From: Spirochaetota bacterium
Lineage (GTDB): Bacteria > Spirochaetota > UBA4802 > UBA5550
DNA: 6,323 nucleotides
Assembly: GCA_022704585.1 (NCBI GenBank)
Contig: JAKJGD010000137.1
Coordinates: 1-6,323 of the forward strand
Direction of reading: 5' to 3'
This document shows positions 1 to 5,358 of this stretch, piece by piece. The notes under the pieces are model-generated. The model had not been told where the DNA came from and did no database searches. It worked only from the letters and a program-made list of their open reading frames with translations. A program made the position numbers and the translations under genes. The stretch's first letter is position 1. Each line of letters opens with the position of its first letter.

Positions 1-1
1 G

Positions 2-325
2 AAAAAGGAGACCGGGACTGCCGATCCGGAAGGCAACACGCCCCTGCACAGCGCAAGCGCGAAGGGCATCACGAAAGAAGCAAAGCTCCTCGTGTCGCGG
101 GGCGCGGACCTGAACGCCCGGAACAAGGCGGGAAATACGCCGCTCCACGCAGCCGCGGAAAAGGGGAAGATCTCCACGGTGAGGCTCCTGCTCGACAGCG
201 GCGCACGGGCGGACATAAGGAACGCGAAAGGCCTCACGCCGGCAGCGCTCGCGAAGAAAAAAGGCCACCGGTCGGCGTACCGGATGCTTGACGCGGCGGA
301 AAAAAAGCTTCGCAAGGCCAGGTGA
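2..325 (+). CDS. Ankyrin-repeat protein, C-terminal part (5' end outside window)
   Basis: The reading frame is open from base 2 and runs to TGA at 323-325, giving 107 visible residues; the start lies left of the window. A GTG at 92 is in frame but falls inside an ankyrin repeat, so it is not the real start. Two good ankyrin repeats are visible: one with GNTPLHSASAKG followed by AKLLVSRGADLN, and one with GNTPLHAAAEKG followed by VRLLLDSGARAD. A third, degenerate repeat (GLTPAALAKKKGH) caps the array. The protein ends in a very basic helix (KKLRKAR). Ankyrin repeats form stacked helix-turn-helix units that bind other proteins; no catalytic domain is visible here, so the partner and cellular location cannot be told. 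Bacterioferritin starts 98 bases downstream from its own promoter, so the two genes are probably not one operon. Confidence 0.85.
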   Translation, partial: KKETGTADPEGNTPLHSASAKGITKEAKLLVSRGADLNARNKAGNTPLHAAAEKGKISTVRLLLDSGARADIRNAKGLTPAALAKKKGHRSAYRMLDAAEKKLRKAR

Positions 326-350
326 GCACCGCCCGTTTCATCCCGATACC

Positions 351-364
351 GGGACGGCGGTCCC
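351..364. other. Small inverted repeat in the ankyrin-bacterioferritin spacer
   Basis: GGGAC (351-355) and GTCCC (360-364) form a perfect 5-bp stem around GGCG. It sits 26 bases after the ankyrin stop codon and 8 bases before the bacterioferritin -35 box. The CCGGGAC heptamer beginning at 349 recurs at 386-392 between the -35 and -10 boxes. It could be a weak terminator for the ankyrin gene or a regulator site; there is no T-run, and the sequence does not decide. Confidence 0.3.
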
Positions 365-372
365 AATGTTGC

Positions 373-401
373 TTGACATTTCATTCCGGGACCGCCATAT
401 T
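373..401 (+). promoter_or_regulatory. Sigma-70-type promoter of bacterioferritin
   Basis: A perfect TTGACA (-35) at 373-378 is followed after 17 bases by CATATT (-10, four of six consensus bases) at 396-401. Transcription would begin near 408, leaving a leader of only about 16 bases that contains the ribosome binding site. No recognisable Fur box overlaps it. A CCGGGAC motif in the spacer repeats one just upstream of the -35 box and could be an operator half. Confidence 0.55.
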
Positions 402-423
402 AAAAGAAAAAAAGGAGGACCAC

Positions 424-963
424 ATGCCGGACACGTCACGAGAAGAACGCAGGAAAAAAATCCTGGAAGCTCTGAACAAGGCGCGCTCCATGGAGCTCCA
501 TGCCATTCACCAGTACATGAACCAGCACTACAACCTGGACGACAGGGACTACGGAGAGCTGGCCGCCAACGTCAAGCTCATTGCCATAGACGAGATGCGG
601 CACGCCGAGATGTTCGCCGAGCGGATCAAGGAGCTGGGCGGCGAGCCCACGACGGAGATGGCCGACAAGGTCACCCGCGGGCAGGAAGTCGAGGCGATGT
701 TCCCCATGGACGCCGGCCTCGAGGACACGACCATGGACGAGTACAACCGCTTCGCGCGCATATGCCATGACAACGGCGACAGCGAAACCATGAAGCTGTT
801 CGAGACCATCATCGGCGAAGAGCAGACACATTTCAATTATTTCGACAACGTGGGCGAGCACATCAAAAAGCTGGGCGCATCGTACCTGGCGCGGATCGCC
901 GGGACCCCGGCGGACACGGGTCCGCCCTCGAAAGGCTTTGTCACCGGCGGCGGGAACGCCTGA
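424..963 (+). CDS. bfr: Bacterioferritin, Desulfovibrio type
   Basis: Bacterioferritin assembles into 24-subunit shells that oxidise Fe(II) at an intrasubunit diiron centre and store the iron as mineral. The 179-residue product has the full ligand set with canonical Bfr spacing: E24, E57 and H60 (DEMRHAE), E100, then E133 and H136 (EEQTH). M58 lies at the position of the haem-ligating methionine (M52 in E. coli Bfr). The N-terminal half (MELHAIHQYMNQHY, ELAAN, IDEMRHAE, ERIKELGGEPTT) and the C-terminal tail (LARIAGTP, then KGFVTGGG) closely resemble, from memory, Desulfovibrio desulfuricans Bfr, which binds Fe-coproporphyrin III. The start at 424 is chosen because AGGAGG at 413-418 lies five bases upstream and the Bfr fold begins there; the in-frame GTG at 322 overlaps the ankyrin stop and adds residues unlike the family. 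No bacterioferritin-associated ferredoxin gene is visible nearby. Confidence 0.92.
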   Translation: MPDTSREERRKKILEALNKARSMELHAIHQYMNQHYNLDDRDYGELAANVKLIAIDEMRHAEMFAERIKELGGEPTTEMADKVTRGQEVEAMFPMDAGLEDTTMDEYNRFARICHDNGDSETMKLFETIIGEEQTHFNYFDNVGEHIKKLGASYLARIAGTPADTGPPSKGFVTGGGNA

Positions 964-979
964 AAGCGTGTTTTCACCG

Positions 980-1014
980 GCCGCTGCCGCCTTCTCTCCG
1001 GGGCCGGCGGCGGC
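980..1014. terminator. GC-rich hairpin between convergent genes
   Basis: GCCGCTGCCG (980-989) can pair with CGGCGGCGGC (1005-1014) as a 10-bp stem with one G-U wobble (when read on the + strand) and a 15-base loop. It lies 17 bases after the bacterioferritin stop and reaches the stop codon of the convergent chaperone-like gene. Neither strand has a T-run after the stem, so it is a weak candidate for a bidirectional terminator; it could also simply block 3' exonucleases. Confidence 0.4.
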
Positions 1015-2084
1015 TAATCCCCCCACCGCCGCGGGTACTGAAACCTGCAGAAGTTGAAAGTTTCTTCCTCGAACTTGATAAGGTCGGCGTTCTCGCCGAA
1101 ATATCTCTTCCTGGCGTCGTCGAGCTTCCGGGCGCGCTCATCGCCCTCGTATCTACCGACGATGTCATACCGCTCCTGGTTGTACTTGAGGCCCCGCGCC
1201 CAGAGGTCATCCTGCAGCCGGTCTATCTCCTCCATCTTCTTTACCATGTCTGCCGGGAGGCCCAGCGTCGTACGGACGCGCCTCAGGTACGCGGCCCTCT
1301 CGCCCGGGTCCATGTTGTTCAGGTCCGCCTGGACCGACTGCAGCTCAAAGAATTTTTTCGTCAGGTCGTAATTCCTGACCGTCACCTCGTCTTCCGTTTT
1401 CCCGGACGAGATGTCCGCGTCCCGCGTGTAGAGGCCCCTGGTGTAGTCGCTATAGGCCGCCAGCCTGCCGTTCGGTGTCGCGTCGGTGTCCCGATCCAGC
1501 CGGGTGAGTACCTCGGACAATTTCGTTTCGGAAATCTCCGTCTCCCATATCTCGTCGCATTCGTCTCCGAATATCTCGCGCCTCTTTTCCATCATCCGGG
1601 CCCTCTTGTCGTCGAAGCCCATGCTCTGCAGCTCGCTCCTGCTGTCTGAAAGATATTCGTCATACTCCGCGAGCTTCTCGAGCTTGTCCGCCAGCTCCAC
1701 CGCGTACCCGGGAAACTCCGCCTGGACGATGATTTTTATCCGCTCCTTCCAGTCATACGGGTTCTTTTTTTTCAGGTAGCGCATCAAGCCGCCGAGGAGC
1801 CTGACCTGGATCCGCTTGTTTGAGAGCTTCTTCCCGTACCGCTCCTTCATCATCCCGATGATCGACTCGATCTCCGGGTCCTCGCCGATGACTTTCTTCA
1901 GGTCCAGGTCCTCCCTGAAATACGAGGTGCTTCCGAAAAAATTGCTCCAGATACTCTCGTGTTTCACGGAATGTTCCGTTCCCGGGGACGTGCGGGACGC
2001 GCCGCTGTCTCGCGTGAGATACACGAGCAGCGCTATGACCCCGGCAAACGCCGCAGCGGCGGCGATCAGATGGCTCCTTTTCAT
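1014..2084 (-). CDS. Lipase-chaperone (Lif/LipH)-like membrane-anchored protein
   Basis: The 356-residue product has one N-terminal membrane helix (about residues 6-23, basic MKR in front) and then an almost wholly helical, charged body, so it should be an inner-membrane-anchored periplasmic protein. Lipase foldases have this layout: short anchor, variable linker, elongated helical arm that wraps the secreted lipase. Two spaced R-x(2)-FG-x-E-type motifs are visible: RREIFGDE (168-175) and RKRYFGEN (325-332). They match in place the paired R..F..E segments of Pseudomonas LipH, as does the W-A-R-x(4)-Y-x-E-x(3)-I stretch before the second motif. The family's N-terminal RxxFDYFLSAxGE motif is not recognisable, so the protein is divergent. 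The start at 2084 has CAGGAG ten bases upstream. The gene follows the SGNH hydrolase gene by 114 bases on the same strand, the usual enzyme-then-foldase order. It could instead be an unrelated helical membrane protein. Confidence 0.6.
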   Translation of the reverse strand: MKRSHLIAAAAAFAGVIALLVYLTRDSGASRTSPGTEHSVKHESIWSNFFGSTSYFREDLDLKKVIGEDPEIESIIGMMKERYGKKLSNKRIQVRLLGGLMRYLKKKNPYDWKERIKIIVQAEFPGYAVELADKLEKLAEYDEYLSDSRSELQSMGFDDKRARMMEKRREIFGDECDEIWETEISETKLSEVLTRLDRDTDATPNGRLAAYSDYTRGLYTRDADISSGKTEDEVTVRNYDLTKKFFELQSVQADLNNMDPGERAAYLRRVRTTLGLPADMVKKMEEIDRLQDDLWARGLKYNQERYDIVGRYEGDERARKLDDARKRYFGENADLIKFEEETFNFCRFQYPRRWGD

Positions 2085-2112
2085 GGTGATCCGGCTCCTG
2101 GAATAATTGAGC

Positions 2113-2187
2113 AGGCGCGGCCATGCGGCCGCGCCTCCATAAAGACCCTTTCGGGGAATGTCCGGGGCCGCGGATAACGGTCCCCGG
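2113..2187 (-). other. Three stem-loops in the hydrolase-chaperone spacer
   Basis: In order of transcription: CCGGGG (2182-2187) pairs with CCCCGG (2162-2167), extended inwards by CCG/CGG past one bulged base. Then comes a small CCC/GGG stem with a GAAA-type loop (2146-2156) followed by TCTTTAT. Last is a perfect 10-bp stem, AGGCGCGGCC with GGCCGCGCCT (2113-2136), around a four-base loop. The last ends 28 bases before the chaperone start codon, just ahead of its ribosome binding site. None has a strong U-tract. They could protect mRNA ends, act as leaky terminators that lower chaperone output relative to the hydrolase, or be a REP-like insertion. Confidence 0.5.
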
Positions 2188-2198
2188 TGATGAATCTA

Positions 2199-2915
2199 CT
2201 AGCGGTACGCCCCCACCGCAACCATTTTATTCCAGATCTTCTTTGCGATGACAGCCGCGCCGGGATTGGCGGGGTGGATGCCGTCAGACTTGATATAGGT
2301 CGATTCATGGCCCACGAAATCCGCGCGGGGATCGATGAACCAGCAATTGGCGGGGGAAACTGCGCAGGACACTGCAAGCTGGTCGTCGGCATAGTTTACC
2401 GCCGGGTTCAGCTTCGTTTTTCCATAGAGCAGCGTGGTCAGAGTCCCGGCTTTCAGCCTGTAATACCCGAGGTGGAAAATGTTGTCAACGCCGTCGTAAT
2501 TCATGTCTTCCCAGAGGGCTTCCGCCTTGTCAAGCACGCCGTTTATATACGTCTTGCACGAGGAAGAGAGCGTGGTGGAAGTCTGGCATGCCTGGCTCCA
2601 GTACACATCCATGAGGATATTGTTGCCGCCGGCGTCCATGATAATGGTTTTTATGGATGGACGCGCCGCGATAGCGGTGTTGTACTGCCGGGTAATGTAT
2701 TCAACGGTATCACCGCTCTTTGAATAATCCTTGTAGGATTTCCCTGCCAGCGCCTTTAAATTCGTGTGGATGAAGCCGTCAAGGTCATAAATTGAATCCC
2801 CAACGATCGAAACATCAAATTCATTTGCCGTCGGATTATTCATGTCAGCCATACCGCAACCGATAACTATAAAAAATAATGATACTATTAAACCCGCAAA
2901 AATCAGCTTCTTCAT
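2199..2915 (-). CDS. SGNH/GDSL-family hydrolase, lipoprotein
   Basis: SGNH hydrolases are serine esterases, lipases or carbohydrate deacetylases. The 238-residue product has a lipoprotein signal (MKK, hydrophobic 4-18, lipobox VIGC with C20), so it should be lipidated and exported. All SGNH blocks are present: block I VGDSIYD with nucleophile S41; block II glycine G68 (KSGD); block III GGNN with N98; block V DGIHPANPG with D211 and H214. C110, C120, C184 and C191 could form two disulfides, fitting a periplasmic or surface location. The start at 2915 has AGGAGG five bases upstream (2921-2926). It is first in a likely operon with the lipase-chaperone-like gene, suggesting it is that protein's client. 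Its 5' half is noticeably AT-richer than the neighbouring genes, possibly from transfer. The substrate cannot be told: lipid ester, acylated glycan and thioester are all possible. Confidence 0.85.
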   Translation of the reverse strand: MKKLIFAGLIVSLFFIVIGCGMADMNNPTANEFDVSIVGDSIYDLDGFIHTNLKALAGKSYKDYSKSGDTVEYITRQYNTAIAARPSIKTIIMDAGGNNILMDVYWSQACQTSTTLSSSCKTYINGVLDKAEALWEDMNYDGVDNIFHLGYYRLKAGTLTTLLYGKTKLNPAVNYADDQLAVSCAVSPANCWFIDPRADFVGHESTYIKSDGIHPANPGAAVIAKKIWNKMVAVGAYR

Positions 2916-3137
2916 GCTATCCTCCTGAGAATTATTGCTTTTTTTTATTCACCCTCCATAAAAAAGACGGCTGGACGGTATTTTTAATGTATGTAATACA
3001 ATATACAAAGTCTTGACATAATCAATAATTGTTGAAATTGTCCATTTTAATGACGTTTTTTTTATTTAAATGAGGAAATTGAAGGTTTTCGAGATTAAAG
3101 GCGGGGTCAGAGCAAAATTACACAGAGGGTTGAATGG
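2916..3137. promoter_or_regulatory. AT-rich divergent intergenic region
   Basis: This 222-base region separates the divergent hydrolase and AraC genes and must hold both promoters. It is far more AT-rich than its surroundings, with T-runs at 2940-2946 and 3056-3063. On the + strand a perfect TTGACA stands at 3013-3018, but no good -10 box follows at 16-18 bases; the best TATAAT-like hexamer (TTTAAT, 3046-3051) is too far away. No convincing promoter was found on the - strand. The AraC gene has a modest ribosome binding site (GAGGG, 3125-3129), eight bases before its ATG. Binding sites for the neighbouring AraC protein would be expected here, but no clear pair of direct repeats stands out by eye. 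Confidence 0.4.
3103..3120 (+). repeat. Possible REP/RAYT-type palindrome half
   Basis: GGGGTCAGAGCAAAATTA resembles, from memory, one arm of palindromes that flank IS200-like REP-associated tyrosine transposases, whose other arm ends in CTCTGACCCC. No second arm exists in this window and no transposase is nearby, so at most this is a relic. It is a GC-rich core in an otherwise AT-rich region, 18 bases before the AraC start codon. Confidence 0.25.
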
Positions 3138-4619
3138 ATGTTTGAGTATTTGAGGGAGATAACTCATTTAAGCAAACCCGTGTATCACGCAGACAAGAAC
3201 AAGCGCAGAAGACTCATTCTTGTAAAAGATACTCTCTATGTATTCGTCGCCTACTGTATAACCCTGGCAGCTTCGTTTGCCGCCCGCTCGATCGGCCTTA
3301 TGCAAATGCCGTACAGTGTCCTGCTCTGCCTGCTATTGTGGGCCTGCCTGGTAACCGTGATATTCATGTCGATCATCCTGTCAATTGGAGAAATAAGCCG
3401 CCGGTTCGCCGATTCCATCTATACGGTACAGTTCGTCATATGGCTGGCAACATACAGCACCTGGGTCTATTACCTCGAGGGGATGCGGTCCACCGGGCTC
3501 CTCTTCGCCCTCATGGCCGTGGTGTTTCTTTTCTCCAAGGCAAGCCTGATCCAGTCATATCTCCTTGCCGGCGCGATCGCGGGGGTCCAGGCAGGGGTCT
3601 CCTTCTATGGTATCACATTCGCGGGCCAGCCCGGCTCCGTTGCCAGGGAGGCCTATTTCGCGATCTGCTTCTTCCCGGTCGCCCTGTTCATCACGTACCT
3701 TTCCGGCCACTATACCCGGCAGAACGACCGGAGCAAGCAGGCCAGGCACATGGTCATGTCCCGCGAGGCGCTCTGGCGCGGGATGCATAAAACCATCGAC
3801 AACATCGAAAGCACCCGTTTCGGATCCTCGTATCTCTACGACATGATATTCGAATTCTGCGGCGCGGCTGAAGGGTGCGTATTCTCCGGCGAAAGCGGCG
3901 GCCGGGACCTGCGCGCGGTATTCTCGAAGATGGATCAGGGCGGCGGCATGATTGAACCTGTTCGGGCGGCGGCGGAAACGATCATCGGGTCCGGCCGCTC
4001 GGGCATAATCAGGGGCGAGGAGGTCATGCGGGCCGGCGGCGTCCCCGCGGCCCCGGATGACGCTCTGTTCATCTCGTTCAAATCGGCGGACGGCACCCCC
4101 GGCGTCTGCTGCCTGGTACGCCCGCGCCTTATGGACGCGGTCGCGCAGGACGAGATCGACGCGATCCAGGGCATCCTGTCCCGGTCGCTGGCCATCCAGG
4201 CGCAGCCTCCGGCCCCTGCGGACAGCGCCGCTCCCGATGAAGAGAACAATCCGCCGCTGACCCTGGCGGCGCAGGACAAGATAAGCAAGGCCATCTCGTT
4301 TATCAGGGACAACTTCAATTCCGAGATTTCCCGCGACGGCCTGGCCTCGCACCTCGACCTGAGCCCCAATTATTTCGGGAAGCTCTTCACCGAGTACACC
4401 GGGATGAAGATGAACGATTTCATAACAGACCTCAGGATCAGCGAGGCGACGAGACTGCTCAGGGACACCGGCGAGCAGATAATAGACATTGCCTTCGCGG
4501 TGGGATTCAACAACCTCAGGACATTCAACCGCGCATTCTTCAAATGCGTCGGCATGACGCCGCGGGAGTATCGCTCCGGGGGCGCGCAGCAGGGCCCCGA
4601 AGCGGTCACTTCCCCGTGA
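3138..4619 (+). CDS. Membrane-integrated AraC-family transcriptional regulator
   Basis: The 493-residue protein joins an integral membrane sensor to an AraC DNA-binding domain. About six hydrophobic helices are visible at roughly 32-51, 58-83, 94-113, 118-134, 141-161 and 171-191. A cytoplasmic region follows (about 215-352) that looks like a degenerate GAF-type sensor by pattern only, then a Pro/Ala/Glu-rich linker (357-375). The C-terminal AraC domain (about 380-478) has a first helix-turn-helix near 398-420 (LASHLDLSPNYFGKLFTEYTG) and a second near 447-470, ending in the family signature AVGFNNLRTFNRAFFKCVGMTPREYR. ATG 3138 is the first start in frame with a GAGGG site upstream. The gene is divergent from the SGNH hydrolase unit, so controlling that unit is a reasonable guess. 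Its 3' end overlaps the convergent TPM gene by 14 bases. The signal sensed is unknown. Confidence 0.88.
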   Translation: MFEYLREITHLSKPVYHADKNKRRRLILVKDTLYVFVAYCITLAASFAARSIGLMQMPYSVLLCLLLWACLVTVIFMSIILSIGEISRRFADSIYTVQFVIWLATYSTWVYYLEGMRSTGLLFALMAVVFLFSKASLIQSYLLAGAIAGVQAGVSFYGITFAGQPGSVAREAYFAICFFPVALFITYLSGHYTRQNDRSKQARHMVMSREALWRGMHKTIDNIESTRFGSSYLYDMIFEFCGAAEGCVFSGESGGRDLRAVFSKMDQGGGMIEPVRAAAETIIGSGRSGIIRGEEVMRAGGVPAAPDDALFISFKSADGTPGVCCLVRPRLMDAVAQDEIDAIQGILSRSLAIQAQPPAPADSAAPDEENNPPLTLAAQDKISKAISFIRDNFNSEISRDGLASHLDLSPNYFGKLFTEYTGMKMNDFITDLRISEATRLLRDTGEQIIDIAFAVGFNNLRTFNRAFFKCVGMTPREYRSGGAQQGPEAVTSP

Positions 4620-5259
4620 TCAGGTTGGGAAGCTCGTCCGTGTCTCCCGGCCGGACAGGGAAATGCTCTTTCAGGATGCCGCCGGCGCGCTCCACCGCGG
4701 CGCACAGGGCCTCTCCCTGCCTGTTGTTCCTGATCCCGTCGATGATAATGGCAACGAGCCCGTCCCACTCCCCCTGCCCGACCTTCTCATTGATCCCCCG
4801 GTCGCCGAGCACCCACACCATGCGCTCAAAAATCGACACGTAAATGAGGACACCGGTCTCCAGCTTCGTCCGGTACAGGCCCTCCTGATAGAAGCTCGCG
4901 ATCGCGGAGGTGCGCACCTGGTCCAGCATTTCGCCTTCCGGGACGAATATTCGCTTGAGCCAGAGGACCCTGTCAACCAGCAGGTAGGCGATAAGGAAGA
5001 GCACGGTCTCCAGTCCCAGGAAGACCCAGATATCACGCACGAACGCGGCTACTTTTGGCCCGATGAAAAAATCGCCCAGCAGCGCGAGGGGGACCGAGAT
5101 GGCCAGGCCCCCGATTACTCCGGAGAGCGGGTAGCTCCCGCTCGACGAAACGACCATGGGCACGATCTCGCCAGCAGTGGTTTTCTCGACTTTTTGTACC
5201 GATTCGGTAATCTTCACTCTGTCCGTATCGGAAAGAAATTTTTTTACCAGGTCTTTCAT
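4606..5259 (-). CDS. TPM-domain membrane protein with split domain
   Basis: The 217-residue product carries a TPM domain (TLP18.3/Psb32/MOLO-1 family), whose members are envelope or thylakoid proteins with roles in complex repair, receptor modulation or weak phosphatase activity; the bacterial function is unsettled. The domain starts at about 16-44 (ITESVQKVEKTTAGEIVPMV), is interrupted by two membrane helices (about 46-66 and 77-98), and resumes at about 112-213 with ETGVLIYVSIFER, VLGDRGINEKV, EWDGLV and a C-terminal DTDELPNLI. A split domain of this kind is, from memory, a conserved subtype in Geobacter-like bacteria and not damage. There is no signal peptide. The start at 5259 is chosen because GAGGA lies five bases upstream (5265-5269) and the product begins like its relatives; an in-frame start at 5343 would add 28 unrelated residues through a structured spacer. 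It follows the other TPM gene in a likely operon and overlaps the AraC 3' end. Confidence 0.82.
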   Translation of the reverse strand: MKDLVKKFLSDTDRVKITESVQKVEKTTAGEIVPMVVSSSGSYPLSGVIGGLAISVPLALLGDFFIGPKVAAFVRDIWVFLGLETVLFLIAYLLVDRVLWLKRIFVPEGEMLDQVRTSAIASFYQEGLYRTKLETGVLIYVSIFERMVWVLGDRGINEKVGQGEWDGLVAIIIDGIRNNRQGEALCAAVERAGGILKEHFPVRPGDTDELPNLITGK

Positions 5260-5283
5260 GCTGTTCCTCGTGTATTCATGAAT

Positions 5284-5353
5284 GCGAGGGTGATCATCCT
5301 CGCCCGGATCGCGCGGTTCAGCAACCGCGCCGAAGGACCGCAAGCGATTGCGG
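5284..5353. repeat. Three tandem stem-loops in the TPM-gene spacer
   Basis: Three palindromes lie almost end to end in a 99-base spacer. The first (5284-5303) has GCGAGG and CCTCGC arms around a TGATCA core with one G-T pair. The second (5311-5330) is a perfect 8-bp stem, GCGCGGTT with AACCGCGC, around CAGC. The third (5338-5353) is a perfect 6-bp stem, CCGCAA with TTGCGG, around GCGA. The first shares its arms with a palindrome at 6189-6203 (GCGAGGA, G, TCCTCGC), suggesting one repeat family on both sides of the upstream TPM gene. They may stabilise or partly terminate mRNA from that gene, or be REP-like elements. Confidence 0.6.
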
Positions 5354-5358
5354 GCCTG

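Noticed and set aside
322..423. Bacterioferritin start at GTG 322, overlapping the ankyrin stop (GTGA)
   Set aside because: A promoter and a strong ribosome binding site lie downstream of it, and the extra 34 residues are unlike any bacterioferritin N-terminus.
436..1026. Long antisense open frame (196 codons) opposite bacterioferritin
   Set aside because: It lies opposite a clear family member with all ligands; its translation is low-complexity Val/Leu/Ala-rich and resembles no family, as expected of a GC-rich shadow frame.
3013..3041. TTGACA in the divergent region considered as a full AraC-gene promoter
   Set aside because: The hexamer 17 bases downstream (AATTGT) is a poor -10 box, so only an isolated -35-like match is seen.
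3555..4352. Antisense open frame (265 codons) opposite the AraC gene
   Set aside because: The Arg/Gly/Asp-rich translation has no domain features, and the + strand frame has clear membrane helices and an AraC domain.
5260..5343. Longer start (5343) for the second TPM gene
   Set aside because: The extension translates the palindromic spacer, lacks a ribosome binding site, and precedes a well-placed ATG with GAGGA.
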